A DNA stretch of 64,000 nt from Alcaligenaceae bacterium (GTDB taxonomy: Bacteria > Pseudomonadota > Gammaproteobacteria > Burkholderiales > Burkholderiaceae_B), in NCBI GenBank assembly GCA_013416485.1, contig JACCEO010000010.1, forward strand, positions 47,371-111,370. The letters run 5' to 3'. Both the position numbers and the translations under genes were made by a program. Below, piece by piece: positions 50,084-62,359 of the stretch (positions are counted from its first letter, which is position 1; the number at the start of each line of letters is the position of its first letter). The notes beneath the pieces were generated by a model. It searched no databases and was not told where the DNA came from. It was given only the letters and a program-made list of their open reading frames with translations.

Positions 50084-51408
50084 TATGCCTGCACCAGCGT
50101 TTTGTACACAGAAAAATAGTCAGGAAATGTTTTACTGACACAATCCGGATCCAGGATAGTGACTGGCACCGGCCCAAAAGCGGCCAAAGAAAAGCACATT
50201 GCCATACGATGGTCATCGTATGTGGCTATGTCAGTTGCTTGCCAGCCGTCCTGCGGTACAGGATGCACACGCATCCAGTCAGGACCAGACTCAACCTTGG
50301 CACCCAACTTTTCCAATTCAGTATGCATCGCGTGTATGCGATCCGTTTCCTTGACACGCCAACTGGCTATATTGCGCAAAGTGCAAGGGCCATCGGCATA
50401 CAGTGCCATCGCGGCAGCAGTCATGGCGGCATCGGGAATTAGGTTGAAGTCCATGTCAAAAGCACGTAAGCGTTCGCCCTTAGCGACACACACACCGCTA
50501 ACCTCGACGGAATCCTGATGCTTGATGACGGTAGCTCCCATTGCCTGGGCTACATCAGCAAATGCCATATCGCCCTGTATGCTGCCTAATCCTGCACCAT
50601 GTATATGCACCGGACCGCCGCCTATGGCGCCCAAGGCCATAAAATAAGACGCTGTCGATGCATCACCTTCAATATGAAAATTGCCGGGCGAGGTATAACT
50701 GGACCCTGCAGGAACGATGAATCGGTGCTCTCCATCTTGTATTACCTTTACACCGAAACGCTCCATAATGTTCAATGTAATCAAGATATAGGGACGGGAA
50801 ATCAGTTCGCCATCGACCTCTATGACTACATCGCTACCTGCCTTAGCCGCAACCACAGGGGCTGCCAACAACAGGGCTGTCAAAAACTGACTGGATACAT
50901 TGGCTTTGATTTTGACCGGTGTATCGGCACGGATTACACCGGTAGAAATTTGTAAAGGTGGATAACCAGGCGTACCCAGATAATCGATGTTAGCACCCAT
51001 AAAGCGTAAGGCATCTACCAGGTCGCCTATAGGGCGTTCGTGCATACGATCCACACCCGACAAGCGGTAATCCCCACCCATCAAGGCCAGCATTGCCGTC
51101 AACGGCCTAAATGCTGTACCAGCATTACCCAAGAAGAAATCACCAGTTTGCACACCAAAGGGCAATCCACCCGTTAGTACAGCTGTTCCGTCAGCGCCTT
51201 GCTGTATGGGTACACCCAGCTCTTTTAAAGCGGCTAACATGACCTTAGTGTCGTCGGAATCCAGCAAACCACTAAGAGTGGTGGTTCCTTGTGCCAAAGC
51301 GGCTACTAGCAACACCCGGTTAGATATGCTTTTTGATCCAGGCAAAGCCATGGAACCTGTTGCTGTACGTACTGGCGCAAGGCACAGTGAGGAATCAGAT
51401 AATGTCAT
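50083..51408 (-). CDS. aroA: 3-phosphoshikimate 1-carboxyvinyltransferase (EPSP synthase)
   Basis: This 441-residue shikimate-pathway enzyme is the glyphosate target. Features are [20 protein letters not shown], the family segment [15 protein letters not shown] and [11 protein letters not shown]. It overlaps tyrA by 4 bp and cmk by 1 bp in the aromatic amino acid run. Confidence 0.98.
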   Translation of the reverse strand: MTLSDSSLCLAPVRTATGSMALPGSKSISNRVLLVAALAQGTTTLSGLLDSDDTKVMLAALKELGVPIQQGADGTAVLTGGLPFGVQTGDFFLGNAGTAFRPLTAMLALMGGDYRLSGVDRMHERPIGDLVDALRFMGANIDYLGTPGYPPLQISTGVIRADTPVKIKANVSSQFLTALLLAAPVVAAKAGSDVVIEVDGELISRPYILITLNIMERFGVKVIQDGEHRFIVPAGSSYTSPGNFHIEGDASTASYFMALGAIGGGPVHIHGAGLGSIQGDMAFADVAQAMGATVIKHQDSVEVSGVCVAKGERLRAFDMDFNLIPDAAMTAAAMALYADGPCTLRNIASWRVKETDRIHAMHTELEKLGAKVESGPDWMRVHPVPQDGWQATDIATYDDHRMAMCFSLAAFGPVPVTILDPDCVSKTFPDYFSVYKTLVQA

Positions 51409-52307
51409 AAACCGCTCCGGCTACCCCAAAAGCGGCGCGCCAACGCCGCACGTTCAAGAAAGTCCTGTAATTCATTGTCATCGCCAGAGGCTAGCGCCTG
51501 CTCGGCTTGGGCCAAGGCCGCTTTGACATGCTGCAGCTCGGACAACACGGCGGCGCGGTTGGTCGAGAAGATATCCCGCCAGACCTCGGCTGAGCCGGCT
51601 GCAATACGCGTAAAGTCACGAAAACCACTACCAGCCAATGTCATACGCAAATCTGAATCTTGGGCGGTGGCAACTTGCCACATATACACCGAGGAAAGAA
51701 AATGCGGCACATGGCTGACAGATGCCAATACCGTATCATGGGTTTGGGCATCCATAGTCAGCACTTTAGCTCCACAGCGCTCCCAGATATGAGTTAACCG
51801 GGTGCGATCTGCCACACTATTCTCTGCCAACGGTGTCAGCACTACAGTACGCCCCTGGTATAAGGTGGCTTGCGCTGCCTCGGGGCCCGTGGCTTCAGAG
51901 CCCGCTATGGGATGGCCAGGAATAAACTGACCGATACGGTCGCCCAAAGCCAAACGAGCAGCCTGGACGACATTTTCCTTAGTACTACCAGCATCCGTGA
52001 CGATAGTGTCAGGTTTAAGGTGCGGCAACAGCTGAGCCAATATGGCCTGTGTGGCACCTACCGGCATGGCCAAGAAGATGAGATCAGCTTGTTCAGCAGC
52101 CTGCTGCAAGGTAGCAACACCGTCAATAAGGCCGCACGCCTGCGCACGCGCCAATGACGCGGTATTGCGCCCCACCCCCAAGACTCGCCCTACTTCGCCT
52201 TGGCTGCGTAAAGCCGCGGCAAACGAACCACCGATCAGGCCAGGGCCGACCACCGCCAACACAGGCACTAAGGGCTGCTGCACTTTTACGACGGTGCTTG
52301 CGCTCAT
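51405..52307 (-). CDS. tyrA: Prephenate dehydrogenase
   Basis: This 300-residue NAD(P)-dependent enzyme of tyrosine synthesis lacks a chorismate mutase domain. It shows [17 protein letters not shown] (Rossmann), [30 protein letters not shown] and [11 protein letters not shown]. It overlaps hisC by 4 bp. Confidence 0.96.
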   Translation of the reverse strand: MSASTVVKVQQPLVPVLAVVGPGLIGGSFAAALRSQGEVGRVLGVGRNTASLARAQACGLIDGVATLQQAAEQADLIFLAMPVGATQAILAQLLPHLKPDTIVTDAGSTKENVVQAARLALGDRIGQFIPGHPIAGSEATGPEAAQATLYQGRTVVLTPLAENSVADRTRLTHIWERCGAKVLTMDAQTHDTVLASVSHVPHFLSSVYMWQVATAQDSDLRMTLAGSGFRDFTRIAAGSAEVWRDIFSTNRAAVLSELQHVKAALAQAEQALASGDDNELQDFLERAALARRFWGSRSGL

Positions 52308-53440
52308 GTGCCAGACAAAACGTCAGCCAACGCGGCTAGCAGACCTTCGTTTTCCTGGGGTAGACCTACGGATATACGCAGCCATTCGGGCAGACCGTCG
52401 CTAGTAACAGGACGCACAATGACCCCACGCTTAAGCAACTCAAGATTGACCCGTGCAGCATCACCAACACGCACCAACACAAAGTTACCGTAGCTAGGGA
52501 CAAATTCAAGACCCAACTTGCGAAAACCCTGTTCTAGAACCTGCTTACCCGCGCGATTGATTTCGTAGGTTTGCTGTAAAAACGTAGCATCGGCCAAAGC
52601 GGCAATCGCAGCGGCTTGAGCCAAACTGTTAACGTTAAACGGCTGACGTACCCGGTTCATCAAGTCAGTAAGGCGTGGTTGTGCCAAGGCATAACCCACC
52701 CTCAACCCAGCCAGTCCATACGCTTTAGAAAACGTGCGACTTACAATCAGGTTGGAATACTGCTTGACCCATTCGGTACTGTCAAAACGAAATTCCGGAT
52801 CCAGGTATTCGTTATAGGCTTCGTCCAATAACACTGTCACGCTGTCGCCATGACGCTGATGCACTTGCGACAAAAATTCAGCCACCGTGGCGGCAGGCAA
52901 GAACGTACCAGTAGGATTGTTAGGATTGGCTATAAACACCATACGAGTATCGTCGTCAATAGCGGCCAGCATGGCATCCAGATCATGGCCATAATCACGT
53001 GCCGCAACCATAATGTGACGAGCACCACGTGCTTGGGTTGCTAAGCGATACACCGTAAAGGCATATTCAGAGTACACACTGGCTGAACCCGGTGCTAAAA
53101 AAGCCAACGATGCCAGTTCCAGCAAATCATTAGACCCATTACCCAAGGTCACCCAATTAGCTGGAACTCCGTAACGCGCCGACAACGCGGCCTTAAGCTC
53201 GAAACCATTAGGATCGGGGTAACGCCCCAGTGATGCCAAAGTTTGCTCTATTGCAGCCTTGGCCGATGCTGGCATCCCCAAAGGATTTTCATTGGAAGCC
53301 AACTTAATGATGTCAGCAGGATTCAGGTTGAACTCCCTGGCCAACTCGCTGATAGGCTTACCCGCTTGGTACGGCGCTATGGCCTGTATATAAGCGGGTA
53401 CGGCTGCCGGTGCAACCTGGGTAGTGATATCGGTACTCAT
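52304..53440 (-). CDS. hisC: Histidinol-phosphate aminotransferase
   Basis: This 378-residue class I/II PLP transaminase shows NENPLGMPASAK, IANPNNPTGTFLPA and the PLP Lys in SRTFSKAYGLAGLRVGYAL. In this run it may also transaminate aromatic keto acids. It overlaps tyrA by 4 bp and follows pheA by 11 bp. Confidence 0.96.
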   Translation of the reverse strand: MSTDITTQVAPAAVPAYIQAIAPYQAGKPISELAREFNLNPADIIKLASNENPLGMPASAKAAIEQTLASLGRYPDPNGFELKAALSARYGVPANWVTLGNGSNDLLELASLAFLAPGSASVYSEYAFTVYRLATQARGARHIMVAARDYGHDLDAMLAAIDDDTRMVFIANPNNPTGTFLPAATVAEFLSQVHQRHGDSVTVLLDEAYNEYLDPEFRFDSTEWVKQYSNLIVSRTFSKAYGLAGLRVGYALAQPRLTDLMNRVRQPFNVNSLAQAAAIAALADATFLQQTYEINRAGKQVLEQGFRKLGLEFVPSYGNFVLVRVGDAARVNLELLKRGVIVRPVTSDGLPEWLRISVGLPQENEGLLAALADVLSGT

Positions 53441-53451
53441 GCCATCTGCCT

Positions 53452-54537
53452 TTACTGTATGGGGTAAGAACCCAACACTTTGAAGAACGCGACCTGCTTT
53501 TTAAGATCATCTAATGCTTGCTGCACTGCAGCCTCGTTGCGATGGCCTAGCAAATCAATATAAAAATAATATTCCCATTGTCCAGTACGCGCTGGGCGTG
53601 ACTCTAGACGCGTCATGGACACGCCATTAGTGGCCAACGGTGCTAACATTTCGTAGACCGCACCAGCACGATTAGGAACAGCCAGGATAATACTGGTCTT
53701 ATCGCTACCACTAGGCAGGGTCTCGATAGGGCCAACCGCCAAGAAACGCGTGCGATTCTGTGGATCGTCTTGTATCCCTGAGGCCACAAACTGCAGGCTC
53801 CATGCTTGGGCTGCAGCGTCACCAGCAATCGCAGCAATAGTGGGATCCTCTGAGGCGGCTCGCGCCGCTTGCGCATTACTAGAGGCTGCTGTGCGCACCA
53901 AGTGCGGCGCATTTTGTAGCAACCAGCCCTGACACTGCGCTAAGGCCTGAGGATGCGCCATAACCTGAGTCACGCCTTCCAGCGTACCTGTACTGGTCAA
54001 CAAATTATGGTGGATTTTTATAGAGCGTTCGCCCAGCACTTTAAGTGGTGAATTCAGCAGTAAATCCAGGCTACGATTAACCGCCCCTTCGGCTGAATTT
54101 TCAACCGGCACTATACCAACATCTGCTTGCCCGGCTTCTACGGCGCGAAACACTTCATCGAAGGAGTCACAGCGAAAATGCGTTATGGCATGTCCAAAAT
54201 GCTCAATGGCAGCCTGTTCAGAAAATGATCCCTGCGGTCCCAAATAAGCAACGGTCAGTACATTTTCCAGCCCACGACAGGTAGAAATAATTTGTGTCCA
54301 GACGGATTCGATAGCTTCCGGGGTAAAGGGGCCTTGATTCAGACGTTGTAAGCGTCGTATCACCTGAGCTTCACGCTCGGGCTTAAGTACAGAGCCGTCA
54401 TTATCGAACTCTTGTTTGATGACGCCTACATCCTGCGCCGCCTTAGCCCGCTGATTCAGCAGTGTCAGAATCTGCTCATCTAGGGAGTCTATGCGCTCGC
54501 GCAAAGGTAATAACCGGGTTTGCAATGAATTAGCCAT
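53452..54537 (-). CDS. pheA: Bifunctional chorismate mutase/prephenate dehydratase
   Basis: This 361-residue fusion has an N-terminal AroQ chorismate mutase (about 5-95, [20 protein letters not shown]), a prephenate dehydratase domain ([34 protein letters not shown]) and a C-terminal ACT domain ([19 protein letters not shown]) for phenylalanine feedback. The frame is open to 54624, but [10 protein letters not shown] at 54537 overlaps serC by 8 bp. Confidence 0.97.
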   Translation of the reverse strand: MANSLQTRLLPLRERIDSLDEQILTLLNQRAKAAQDVGVIKQEFDNDGSVLKPEREAQVIRRLQRLNQGPFTPEAIESVWTQIISTCRGLENVLTVAYLGPQGSFSEQAAIEHFGHAITHFRCDSFDEVFRAVEAGQADVGIVPVENSAEGAVNRSLDLLLNSPLKVLGERSIKIHHNLLTSTGTLEGVTQVMAHPQALAQCQGWLLQNAPHLVRTAASSNAQAARAASEDPTIAAIAGDAAAQAWSLQFVASGIQDDPQNRTRFLAVGPIETLPSGSDKTSIILAVPNRAGAVYEMLAPLATNGVSMTRLESRPARTGQWEYYFYIDLLGHRNEAAVQQALDDLKKQVAFFKVLGSYPIQ

Positions 54538-55663
54538 GACGACGCTTGAAATCCTGCATAAACGAAATAAGAGCTTGTACGCCGTCCATACTGACAGCGT
54601 TATAAATAGATGCGCGCATACCACCCACGCTTTTGTGCCCTTTCAGCTGCAACAAGCCATGACTGTCGGCTTCGGCCAGAAACATTGAGTTCAAGGTTTC
54701 GTCAGCCAAGAAAAACGGTATATTCATGCGCGAACGTGCCGCGACATGAATTCGGTTGGCGTAGAACTCCGAACCATCCAGAAAGTCATAAAAGGCCTGC
54801 GATTTCTGTATATTTTGCTGCTCTATCGTCGCAATACCGCCCTGGCGCTTAAGCCACTGAAAGACCAAACCTGCCATATAAATAGCATAGGTAGGTGGGG
54901 TATTGAACATAGAGTCGGCAGCCGCAACATTCGCAAAATCAAACGCTGTCGGACACAATTCAGAAGCGTGACCCACTAGGTCTTTGCGTACGATAGCAAT
55001 GGTCAGGCCAGCAGGCCCAGCATTTTTCTGGGCACCCGCATACACCATAGCGGCTTTAGAGAAATCGATGGGACGCGACAAGAAATGCGATGACACGTCG
55101 ACCACTAGCGGCACATCGGCCAGCCCAGCCCCGAATGTTTCGCGGTCTGGCCATTGAGCGAACTCTACCCCACCTATGGTTTCATTGCTGCACAGATGCA
55201 AATAGGCCGCATCACTGCGCAGCTGCCACTGGGCAGGATCGGGAAACCAGGTCCAAGGATCTTGCTGTTTGCCATCTAGCGTTGTTTGAGTACCGCTGCT
55301 AGCCGCTAAAGCAATATCTCCATAGCGTTGGCCTTCTGCGTATGACTTGCTTGACCAACTACCGGACACAACATAATCGGCTTTGCCCGCCCCCCCCTTA
55401 CCCAACAAATTCAAGGGGACTATGGCGTTCATGGCGGTAGCACCGCCTTGCATGAACAACACATGGTAGTTAACGGGCACATTCAGCAGTTCGCGTAAAT
55501 CTGCTTCGGCCTGATCCCGTATGGCAGTGAACTGCTTACCGCGATGGCTCATTTCCATGACTGACATGCCAGAGCCCTGCCAGTCCGTCATTTCAGCAGC
55601 AGCTTGCTGCAACACTTCTAGCGGCAAGGCCGAAGGGCCTGCCGAAAAATTCCAGGGACGCAT
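54530..55663 (-). CDS. serC: Phosphoserine aminotransferase
   Basis: This 377-residue PLP transaminase of serine (and vitamin B6) synthesis shows [46 protein letters not shown] (PLP Lys) and [15 protein letters not shown]. The start overlaps the gyrA stop by 1 bp. Confidence 0.98.
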   Translation of the reverse strand: MRPWNFSAGPSALPLEVLQQAAAEMTDWQGSGMSVMEMSHRGKQFTAIRDQAEADLRELLNVPVNYHVLFMQGGATAMNAIVPLNLLGKGGAGKADYVVSGSWSSKSYAEGQRYGDIALAASSGTQTTLDGKQQDPWTWFPDPAQWQLRSDAAYLHLCSNETIGGVEFAQWPDRETFGAGLADVPLVVDVSSHFLSRPIDFSKAAMVYAGAQKNAGPAGLTIAIVRKDLVGHASELCPTAFDFANVAAADSMFNTPPTYAIYMAGLVFQWLKRQGGIATIEQQNIQKSQAFYDFLDGSEFYANRIHVAARSRMNIPFFLADETLNSMFLAEADSHGLLQLKGHKSVGGMRASIYNAVSMDGVQALISFMQDFKRRHG

Positions 55664-58362
55664 TACGAATCTTCCCCTTCTGCATCAGGTGTTTCTGTAT
55701 CTGGCGCAGGCTGCTCACTTTCTTGTGTAGCATCTACGTCATTGATATCGCCATCAATGTCAGCAATATCGTCTTCGTCGGGCTCATCATCGGCATCGCT
55801 TTCAACCACTCTGCGCACACCCGACAAGACGCTGTTTTCATCAACGTTGATCAAGGTTACGCCTTGGGTAGCTCTACCCATTTCACGGATCTCGGAGACT
55901 CTGGTGCGAACCAGTACGCCACCAGTAGTGATCAGCATGATTTCGTCCGTAGGTTCGACTAGAACCGCCCCAACCACCTTGCCATTACGGGCAGAGGTCT
56001 GGATGGCGATCATGCCCTTGGTACCACGTCCATGACGAGTGTATTCCACGATAGACGTACGCTTACCAAAGCCATTTTCTGTTGCCGTCAGTACGCTTTG
56101 CGTTTCATCGCCAGCCACTAAGAGCGCAATGACTGCCTGACCCTCATCGAGGTTCATACCGCGTACACCGCGAGCCGTACGGCCCATAGGTCGTACATCA
56201 TTTTCGTCAAAGCGCACCGCCTTACCAGCATCCGAGAACAGCATGATGTCGTGCTTGCCATCGGTTAGGTCGGCGCCTATCAGGAAATCGCCCTCGTCTA
56301 AGCCCACAGCGATAATGCCTGCCTTACGTGGGTTAGAGAAGTCAGACAATGGTGTTTTCTTGACGGTGCCTCGGGAGGTCGACATAAAGACATACTGATC
56401 TTCAGAGAACTCTTTGACGGACAAGACCACAGTGATTTTCTCGCCATCGACCAGCGGGAACATATTGACTATGGGGCGTCCACGAGAGTTACGTGAACCT
56501 TGCGGTACTTCCCAGACTTTCAACCAGTACACGCGGCCATGATCAGAGAAACACAGCAAGTAATTATGTGTATTAGCAATGAACAACTGATCTATCCAGT
56601 CGTCCTCTTTCATGGTGGTCGCTTGCTTGCCTCGACCGCCACGCTTCTGGGAACGGTATTCGGACAAGGGTTGGCTTTTTATGTAGCCAGTTTGCGACAG
56701 GGTCACCACCATATCCATAGGGGTGATCAGGTCTTCAGTATCCAGTTCGGTAGCGTTATGTTCGATTTCCGAACGACGCTCGTCTTTGGTAGCGGTAGAG
56801 AACTCGGCTTTGATGGCCAGTAGTTCATCGCTAATGATGGCAGTAATGCGTTCCGGACGCGCCAGGATATCCAACAAATCGGAGATCGTGTCCATGATGT
56901 CTTTGTATTCGGCGACTATCTTGTCTTGCTCTAGGCCAGTCAAGCGCTGTAGACGCATGTTCAGGATTTCCTGAGCCTGCGTATCGCTAAGACGGTACAT
57001 ACCATCAGAGCGCAAGCCGAAGATTTCAGCCAAGCCATCGGGACGATAAGCTGCTCGACCACCTGGGGTCTGGCCATCGTCAGCACGAGACAACATATCG
57101 CGCACCAGGGCAGCATCCCAAGTACGGTCCATTAAGCCTTGACGCGCCACTGGTGGCGTAGGTGCGGCCTTAATAATGGCAATGAAGTCATCAATATTGG
57201 CCAGTGCTACAGCCAAGCCTTCCAGTAAATGACCTCGTTCGCGGGCTTTACGCAGCTTGAAGACGGTACGTCGCGTGACCACTTCGCGACGGTGGAACAG
57301 GAAGTACTCGACAATCTGTTTTAGGTTCAACAAACGCGGCTGGCCATCGACTAACGCCACCATGTTCATACCGAAGGTATCCTGCAACTGCGTATTTTTG
57401 TACAGGTTATTCAGTATGACTTCGGGGACTTCACCACGCTTTAGTTCAATGACTAAGCGCATGCCGTCTTTGTCGGACTCGTCACGAATATCGGAAATAC
57501 CTTCGATTTTCTTTTCGTTGACCAGTTCGGCAATGCGCTCTTGTAGGGTTTTCTTGTTTACCTGGTACGGCAAAGCATCGACGATGATGGACTGGCGATT
57601 CCCCCCTTTGATGTCTTCAAAGTGGGTTTTGGCGCGCATAATGACACGACCACGACCGGTACGATACCCCTCGCGTACACCCGACATGCCATAGATAATA
57701 CCGCCGGTAGGAAAGTCCGGAGCAGGAATTAATTCCATGAGTTCATCGATAGTACAGTCGGGCTTACTTAAGCAATACAAACAACCAGCCACCACTTCCG
57801 ATAAGTTATGTGGCGGAATGTTGGTCGCCATCCCTACGGCAATACCCGAGCTGCCGTTAACCAGCAGGTTGGGTAGGCGCGAAGGCAACAATAAAGGTTC
57901 CTGCTCGCTACCGTCGTAGTTAGGGCCGAAATCTACCGTTTCCTGATCAATATCGGACAACAGTTCATGGGCAATCTTAGATAGACGGATTTCGGTGTAT
58001 CGCATGGCGGCGGCGTTATCGCCGTCGATGGAACCGAAGTTACCCTGACCATCAACCAGCATATAGCGCAGGGAAAAATCCTGGGCCATACGAACAATGG
58101 TGTCATAAACCGCCGTATCACCATGAGGGTGATACTTACCAATAACGTCACCCACAATACGGGCGGACTTTTTATAGGCCCGGTTCCAGTCGTTATTAAG
58201 TTCGTGCATGGCAAACAAGACGCGCCTATGCACGGGTTTAAGGCCATCTCGAACATCCGGTAAGGCGCGCCCTACGATTACGCTCATGGCGTAGTCCAGG
58301 TAACTGCGGCGCATTTCCTCTTCCAACGATATTGGAAGGGTCTCCTTGGCAAAGGAATTCAT
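55663..58362 (-). CDS. gyrA: DNA gyrase subunit A
   Basis: This 899-residue subunit has the catalytic Tyr in [17 protein letters not shown] and quinolone-region residues in [19 protein letters not shown], where Thr takes the E. coli Ser83 place and Asp87 is conserved. The C-terminal beta-pinwheel (about 540-840) shows the GyrA-box-like QKRGGRGKQ. The tail (about 850-899) is strongly acidic. It heads the serC-pheA-hisC run and is divergent from ompA, 431 bp away. Confidence 0.98.
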   Translation of the reverse strand: MNSFAKETLPISLEEEMRRSYLDYAMSVIVGRALPDVRDGLKPVHRRVLFAMHELNNDWNRAYKKSARIVGDVIGKYHPHGDTAVYDTIVRMAQDFSLRYMLVDGQGNFGSIDGDNAAAMRYTEIRLSKIAHELLSDIDQETVDFGPNYDGSEQEPLLLPSRLPNLLVNGSSGIAVGMATNIPPHNLSEVVAGCLYCLSKPDCTIDELMELIPAPDFPTGGIIYGMSGVREGYRTGRGRVIMRAKTHFEDIKGGNRQSIIVDALPYQVNKKTLQERIAELVNEKKIEGISDIRDESDKDGMRLVIELKRGEVPEVILNNLYKNTQLQDTFGMNMVALVDGQPRLLNLKQIVEYFLFHRREVVTRRTVFKLRKARERGHLLEGLAVALANIDDFIAIIKAAPTPPVARQGLMDRTWDAALVRDMLSRADDGQTPGGRAAYRPDGLAEIFGLRSDGMYRLSDTQAQEILNMRLQRLTGLEQDKIVAEYKDIMDTISDLLDILARPERITAIISDELLAIKAEFSTATKDERRSEIEHNATELDTEDLITPMDMVVTLSQTGYIKSQPLSEYRSQKRGGRGKQATTMKEDDWIDQLFIANTHNYLLCFSDHGRVYWLKVWEVPQGSRNSRGRPIVNMFPLVDGEKITVVLSVKEFSEDQYVFMSTSRGTVKKTPLSDFSNPRKAGIIAVGLDEGDFLIGADLTDGKHDIMLFSDAGKAVRFDENDVRPMGRTARGVRGMNLDEGQAVIALLVAGDETQSVLTATENGFGKRTSIVEYTRHGRGTKGMIAIQTSARNGKVVGAVLVEPTDEIMLITTGGVLVRTRVSEIREMGRATQGVTLINVDENSVLSGVRRVVESDADDEPDEDDIADIDGDINDVDATQESEQPAPDTETPDAEGEDS

Positions 58363-58793
58363 AGAGTGTCTAAAACGTAAAAAATAAGAATCGAAACCGC
58401 TAGCGGGCGAATAGGAAATTCTATCACTTCCGTCTAGTGCCCTGCTATAAAAGGGCTAAGAACACCTGGTATGACCAAAAGTTCACGCGTCAGATCAAGA
58501 ATTCATGTAGAAGTTCCTTACTCGTGACAACACAGACAGTGATGACCCCCAGTATGTTGCCAAAAACCAACGATATCAAGTGAGATCGCCCCGAAAAGCC
58601 AATATCTGACAGATATCTGGGCCTGAGACTTAACTAACCACCCTGAAATGCCGTAAGATTCGCCCTAACACGCATGAAACCCAGCGCAATTCTTTGATTC
58701 GCTCATAGCGTTGCTATACTGGCTCCGTTTTCTTGATATGCGGCGGGGGTTCGCTGCGGTCACTTACCTGCATTAAGCTCAACGAGGAGAAAC
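58363..58793. other. Divergent gyrA-ompA promoter region
   Basis: This 431-bp gap has no convincing ORF. It holds the ompA promoter and RBS near its right end and presumably the gyrA promoter at the left. CAGATATCTG (about 58610) is a short palindrome. A long untranslated leader before ompA is possible. Confidence 0.6.
58694..58720 (+). promoter_or_regulatory. Sigma-70 promoter of ompA
   Basis: TTGATT (58694-58699) and TATACT (58715-58720), 15 bp apart, lie about 70 bp before the ompA ATG. The spacer is short, so the -35 is uncertain. The RBS GAGGAG (58783-58788) is near-perfect. Confidence 0.6.
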
Positions 58794-59378
58794 ATGAACA
58801 AACCCTCCAAAATCGCACTTGCACTTGCAATCGCAGCCATGTCGGCTGGCAGTGCTGTCTCTGCGCAAACAGTCGATAACTGGCAAAATCCCTTTGGTAA
58901 CGTTTGGAAAAACACCACCAACGAACTATGCTGGCGCGATAACTTCTGGACTCCAGCTACCGGTATCGCCGGTTGCGACGGTGTACCAGTAGCCGCCGCT
59001 GAAGCTCCAGTTGTTGCCCCTACAGCCACCAAAGTTGTACTAAACGCTGACACCTTCTTTGATTTTGACAAAGCCACTATCAAACCTGAAGGCCGTCAGA
59101 TCCTGGATCAGGTCGCATCGCAAGTCGATACCCTGAACCTGGAAACTTTGATTGCAGTTGGTCACACTGACTCTATCGGTACCGAACAGTACAACCAAGG
59201 CTTGTCCGAGCGTCGTGCTAACGCGGTCAAAAACTACCTGGTTTCTAAAGGCATTCCTGCCGATCGTATCTATGCTGAAGGCAAGGGTGAACTTAACCCA
59301 GTTGCTTCCAACAAGACACGTGAAGGCCGCGCACAGAACCGTCGCGTAGAGATCGAAATTGTAGGCGTTCGTAAATAA
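58794..59378 (+). CDS. ompA: OmpA-family outer membrane protein (peptidoglycan-binding)
   Basis: This 194-residue protein has a signal peptide (MNKPSKIALALAIAAMSAGSAVSA, cleaved before QTVDN), a short Trp-rich N-domain (WQNPFGNVWKNTTNELCW with C-x20-C) and the C-terminal OmpA domain (TFFDFDKATIKPEGRQ, GHTDSIGTEQYNQGLSERRA, NRRVEIEIVG). There is no beta-barrel domain. The N-domain matches the short OmpA of Bordetella and relatives. It ties the outer membrane to peptidoglycan and is probably very abundant. Confidence 0.97.
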   Translation: MNKPSKIALALAIAAMSAGSAVSAQTVDNWQNPFGNVWKNTTNELCWRDNFWTPATGIAGCDGVPVAAAEAPVVAPTATKVVLNADTFFDFDKATIKPEGRQILDQVASQVDTLNLETLIAVGHTDSIGTEQYNQGLSERRANAVKNYLVSKGIPADRIYAEGKGELNPVASNKTREGRAQNRRVEIEIVGVRK

Positions 59379-59414
59379 TACTGTTATCTAAAGTATTATC
59401 TAAAACGCTACAAT

Positions 59415-59439
59415 AAGGGCTCCGCATTGCGGGGCCCTT
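59415..59439 (+). terminator. Terminator of ompA
   Basis: AAGGGCTCCGC and GCGGGGCCCTT form an 11-bp stem (one G-T pair) with loop ATT, about 37 bp after the ompA stop. No long T-run. Confidence 0.65.
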
Positions 59440-59499
59440 ATCCATTTAAACGCCAGTATTTACTTTTCACTGCGTTTTCTTTACCGGTATCATCACATC

Positions 59500-60234
59500 A
59501 TGACAGCCAGTACTACCTCACGGACCGACTACTCCAGCAACGTTGATCAAGCCGAACTGGATAAATTCAGTGCTTTGGCCTCCCGCTGGTGGGATCCGGA
59601 AAGCGAATTCAAGCCTTTGCATGCGATTAACCCACTACGTCTTAACTGGATCACCCAGCAAGCTGGCGCACTAACCGGCAAAAAAGTCCTAGATGTAGGT
59701 TGCGGCGGAGGCATACTGGCAGAAAGCATGGCGGTAGCAGGTGCCCAGGTAACTGGCATAGACCTAGCCGAGAAATCTCTTAAAGTGGCCAAGCTCCACG
59801 GTTTAGAGTCTGGTGTCATCGTAGACTACCAAGCGGTTAGCGCCGAACAGTTCGCCGATGAAAACCCCGCCCAGTTTGATGTCGTTACCTGCATGGAAAT
59901 GCTAGAGCACGTACCTGACCCTGGTTCCATCGTTGCTGCTTGCGCCAAACTGGTTAAACCGGGTGGCTGGGTATTTTTCTCGACATTAAATCGTAATCCA
60001 AAATCTTTTTTGTTTGCCATTATGGCGGCCGAATACATTTTGCAGTTATTGCCCAAAGGCACCCATAACTACGAAAGTTTTATTAAACCCAGCGAACTTG
60101 CCGCCTCGGTGCGCCAAGCAGGGCTAGCCATGACCCAAATGGCAGGGTTGGAATACAACCCCATCACCAATCACTACAAAATCAGCGCTGACACCTCGGT
60201 AAACTACCTGATGGCCACGCGCCTGGAAAGCTGA
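59500..60234 (+). CDS. ubiG: Ubiquinone biosynthesis O-methyltransferase
   Basis: This 244-residue SAM-dependent enzyme performs both O-methylations in ubiquinone synthesis. Features are [43 protein letters not shown] (motif I) and [11 protein letters not shown]. It is 12 bp before gph; a ubiG-gph pair is typical of betaproteobacteria. Confidence 0.97.
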   Translation: MTASTTSRTDYSSNVDQAELDKFSALASRWWDPESEFKPLHAINPLRLNWITQQAGALTGKKVLDVGCGGGILAESMAVAGAQVTGIDLAEKSLKVAKLHGLESGVIVDYQAVSAEQFADENPAQFDVVTCMEMLEHVPDPGSIVAACAKLVKPGGWVFFSTLNRNPKSFLFAIMAAEYILQLLPKGTHNYESFIKPSELAASVRQAGLAMTQMAGLEYNPITNHYKISADTSVNYLMATRLES

Positions 60235-60246
60235 GCAGATACCATC

Positions 60247-60921
60247 ATGTCTAAACTGGTTTTATTTGATTTCGACGGCACCTTGGCCGATACCGCTCCC
60301 GACCTGGCAGAAGCCGCCAACAAGCAACGGGCACGCAAAGGCCTAGCACCCTTGCCGCATGAAGACTACCGATCCGCCGCTTCACATGGTGCTCGCGGCC
60401 TGTTGCAAGTTGGTTTAAACATGGGAACTAACCACCCAGAATACACACAGTTCCGCCAGCAGTTTCTAGATGACTATGAAGCTAACATGACGGTACTCAG
60501 CACCTTGTTTGTTGGTATCGAGGACTTGTTAGCCACCTTAAAGGATCAGGGTTACGCCTGGGGCATAGTCACCAACAAGATGGAATACTTGGCTTTACCG
60601 CTAATTCAGCACTTGGGACTGGCCCAAGACTGTGCCGTAACAGTAGGTGGTGACACCACAGCCCACCCTAAACCCCACCCTGCCCCCTTGCTATATGCCG
60701 CTGACAAAGCCGGCTTTGCACCCAAAGACTGTATATACGTTGGTGATGACGAACGCGACATCATTGCAGGCAAAGCCGCAGGCATGGCTACCATTATTGC
60801 TGCCTATGGGTATTGCGGCTCGGAAACCACCATGTTGCAGGGCTGGCAGGCGGATGCCATTGCCAACTCCCCCCAAGACGTATTGCCTGCAGTACTCGCC
60901 TGGGCCAAAGCAACCGCCTAG
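60247..60921 (+). CDS. gph: Phosphoglycolate phosphatase (HAD family)
   Basis: This 224-residue HAD hydrolase shows FDFDGTLADTAPDL (nucleophile Asp), VTNKMEYLALP (motif II) and VGDDERDIIAGKAAGM (motif IV). It removes phosphate from 2-phosphoglycolate. The next gene is on the opposite strand, behind a strong terminator. Confidence 0.93.
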   Translation: MSKLVLFDFDGTLADTAPDLAEAANKQRARKGLAPLPHEDYRSAASHGARGLLQVGLNMGTNHPEYTQFRQQFLDDYEANMTVLSTLFVGIEDLLATLKDQGYAWGIVTNKMEYLALPLIQHLGLAQDCAVTVGGDTTAHPKPHPAPLLYAADKAGFAPKDCIYVGDDERDIIAGKAAGMATIIAAYGYCGSETTMLQGWQADAIANSPQDVLPAVLAWAKATA

Positions 60922-60953
60922 GCAACGTAGCTTTAGCGAGTGTCTTACACACA

Positions 60954-60992
60954 AAACCAAGAGGCCGCCATATGTTGGCGGCCTCTTGGTTT
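60954..60992. terminator. Bidirectional terminator between gph and sstT
   Basis: A 17-bp stem (AAACCAAGAGGCCGCCA with its complement, loop TATGT) serves both convergent genes. T-rich DNA lies on both sides. Confidence 0.92.
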
Positions 60993-61019
60993 ATGGCTAG
61001 ATAAATCTGGCCCAACTAA

Positions 61020-62240
61020 TTAACCATGTACGTGTGAACCCGCAGCGGTAAACAGTGCATCTGTGGACGAGTTCAACGCCGTTTCAGCAGAGTCCTGCAA
61101 CACGCCGATAATGAAGCCCACCCCCACAACCTGCATGGCCAGGTCATTAGAAATACCAAACAAACTACATGCCAGCGGTATTAATAATAACGAACCACCA
61201 GCCACACCCGATGCACCGCATGCACAAATAGCAGCAACCATGCTTAACAACAGTGCTGTTGGGATATCTACTGTAATTCCCAGCGTATTAACTGCAGCCA
61301 GTGTTAGTACGGTAATGGTAATCGCAGCGCCCGCCATGTTAATGGTGGCACCCAAAGGTATAGACACCGAGTACGTATCTTCATCCAGGCCCAAACGCTT
61401 ACACAAGGCCATATTCACCGGAATATTAGCGGCTGAACTACGTGTAAAGAACGCCGTAATACCGCTTTCACGCAAGCACGTAAACACCAAGGGATAAGGA
61501 TTTCGGCGTAATTTGAAATACACAATTAGCGGATTGACAACCAAGGCAACAAACACCATGCAGCCCAATAACACCGCTAACAAACGCGCATAACCCACCA
61601 ATGCGCCAAAGCCCGTTGTCGCAATCGTGGATGCTACCAATCCAAAAATACCTATGGGCGCTAGGCGAATAACCACTTTGACAATGTATGACAAGCCCAT
61701 AGATACGTCAGCCAAGACATCTTTGGTCACGGCATGCGCATGACGCAAAGCGACTCCCAAACCAATAGCCCAGGCCAAAATACCAATGTAGTTGGCATTC
61801 AACAGTGCATTAATGGGGTTATCCACCACGTTTAACAACAGAGTTTTTAAGACATCAACAATATTGTCTGGAGGATTCAAGGATTCGGTCACCTCTCTGA
61901 ACTGTATGGTCAAAGGGAACATAAAGCTAGCCAGAACCGCCACCAATGCAGCAGCAAAGGTGCCTATCAAATACAAGATCAGGATGGGACCCAAACTGGT
62001 TTTTTGCCCTTGCTTGTGATTGGCAATAGACGCAGCCACCAGCACAAACACCAATATGGGCGCCACTGCCTTCAAGGCATTAACAAACAGATCACCCAGC
62101 AAACTAACAGTAATCGCGCCTGTCGGGTATACCCAGGCCAGCAATATACCAGCCACTAAACCAATTAAAATTTGCACTACCAAGCTACCGCTACTAACAA
62201 AGAGTAGCAACGGATTTGGCTTTACAGCACTACGACTCAT
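61020..62240 (-). CDS. sstT: Serine/threonine:Na+ symporter SstT
   Basis: This 406-residue DAACS-family transporter takes up serine and threonine with Na+. About eight to nine TM segments are visible. Features are the helical hairpin [40 protein letters not shown] and [23 protein letters not shown]. The frame is open to 62258; Met at 62240 has GGAG 7-10 bp upstream. Divergent from ssrA. Confidence 0.94.
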   Translation of the reverse strand: MSRSAVKPNPLLLFVSSGSLVVQILIGLVAGILLAWVYPTGAITVSLLGDLFVNALKAVAPILVFVLVAASIANHKQGQKTSLGPILILYLIGTFAAALVAVLASFMFPLTIQFREVTESLNPPDNIVDVLKTLLLNVVDNPINALLNANYIGILAWAIGLGVALRHAHAVTKDVLADVSMGLSYIVKVVIRLAPIGIFGLVASTIATTGFGALVGYARLLAVLLGCMVFVALVVNPLIVYFKLRRNPYPLVFTCLRESGITAFFTRSSAANIPVNMALCKRLGLDEDTYSVSIPLGATINMAGAAITITVLTLAAVNTLGITVDIPTALLLSMVAAICACGASGVAGGSLLLIPLACSLFGISNDLAMQVVGVGFIIGVLQDSAETALNSSTDALFTAAGSHVHG

Positions 62241-62344
62241 GCTCGACTCCGAAAACATGCCGTGTACTGTTGCAAAATTGCTCCATCACGGCCGCCCAGA
62301 ATTTTACCACCGTTACATTACTGTCTAAATACGTAGTAATAGAC

Positions 62345-62350
62345 TATAAT
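62345..62350 (+). promoter_or_regulatory. Perfect -10 element of ssrA
   Basis: TATAAT lies 10 bp before the mature tmRNA 5' end. The -35 is poorly matched. Confidence 0.7.
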
Positions 62351-62359
62351 AAAGTTTCT

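Noticed and set aside
58610..58620. CAGATATCTG palindrome upstream of ompA
   Set aside because: Only 10 bp and single; no recognised operator.
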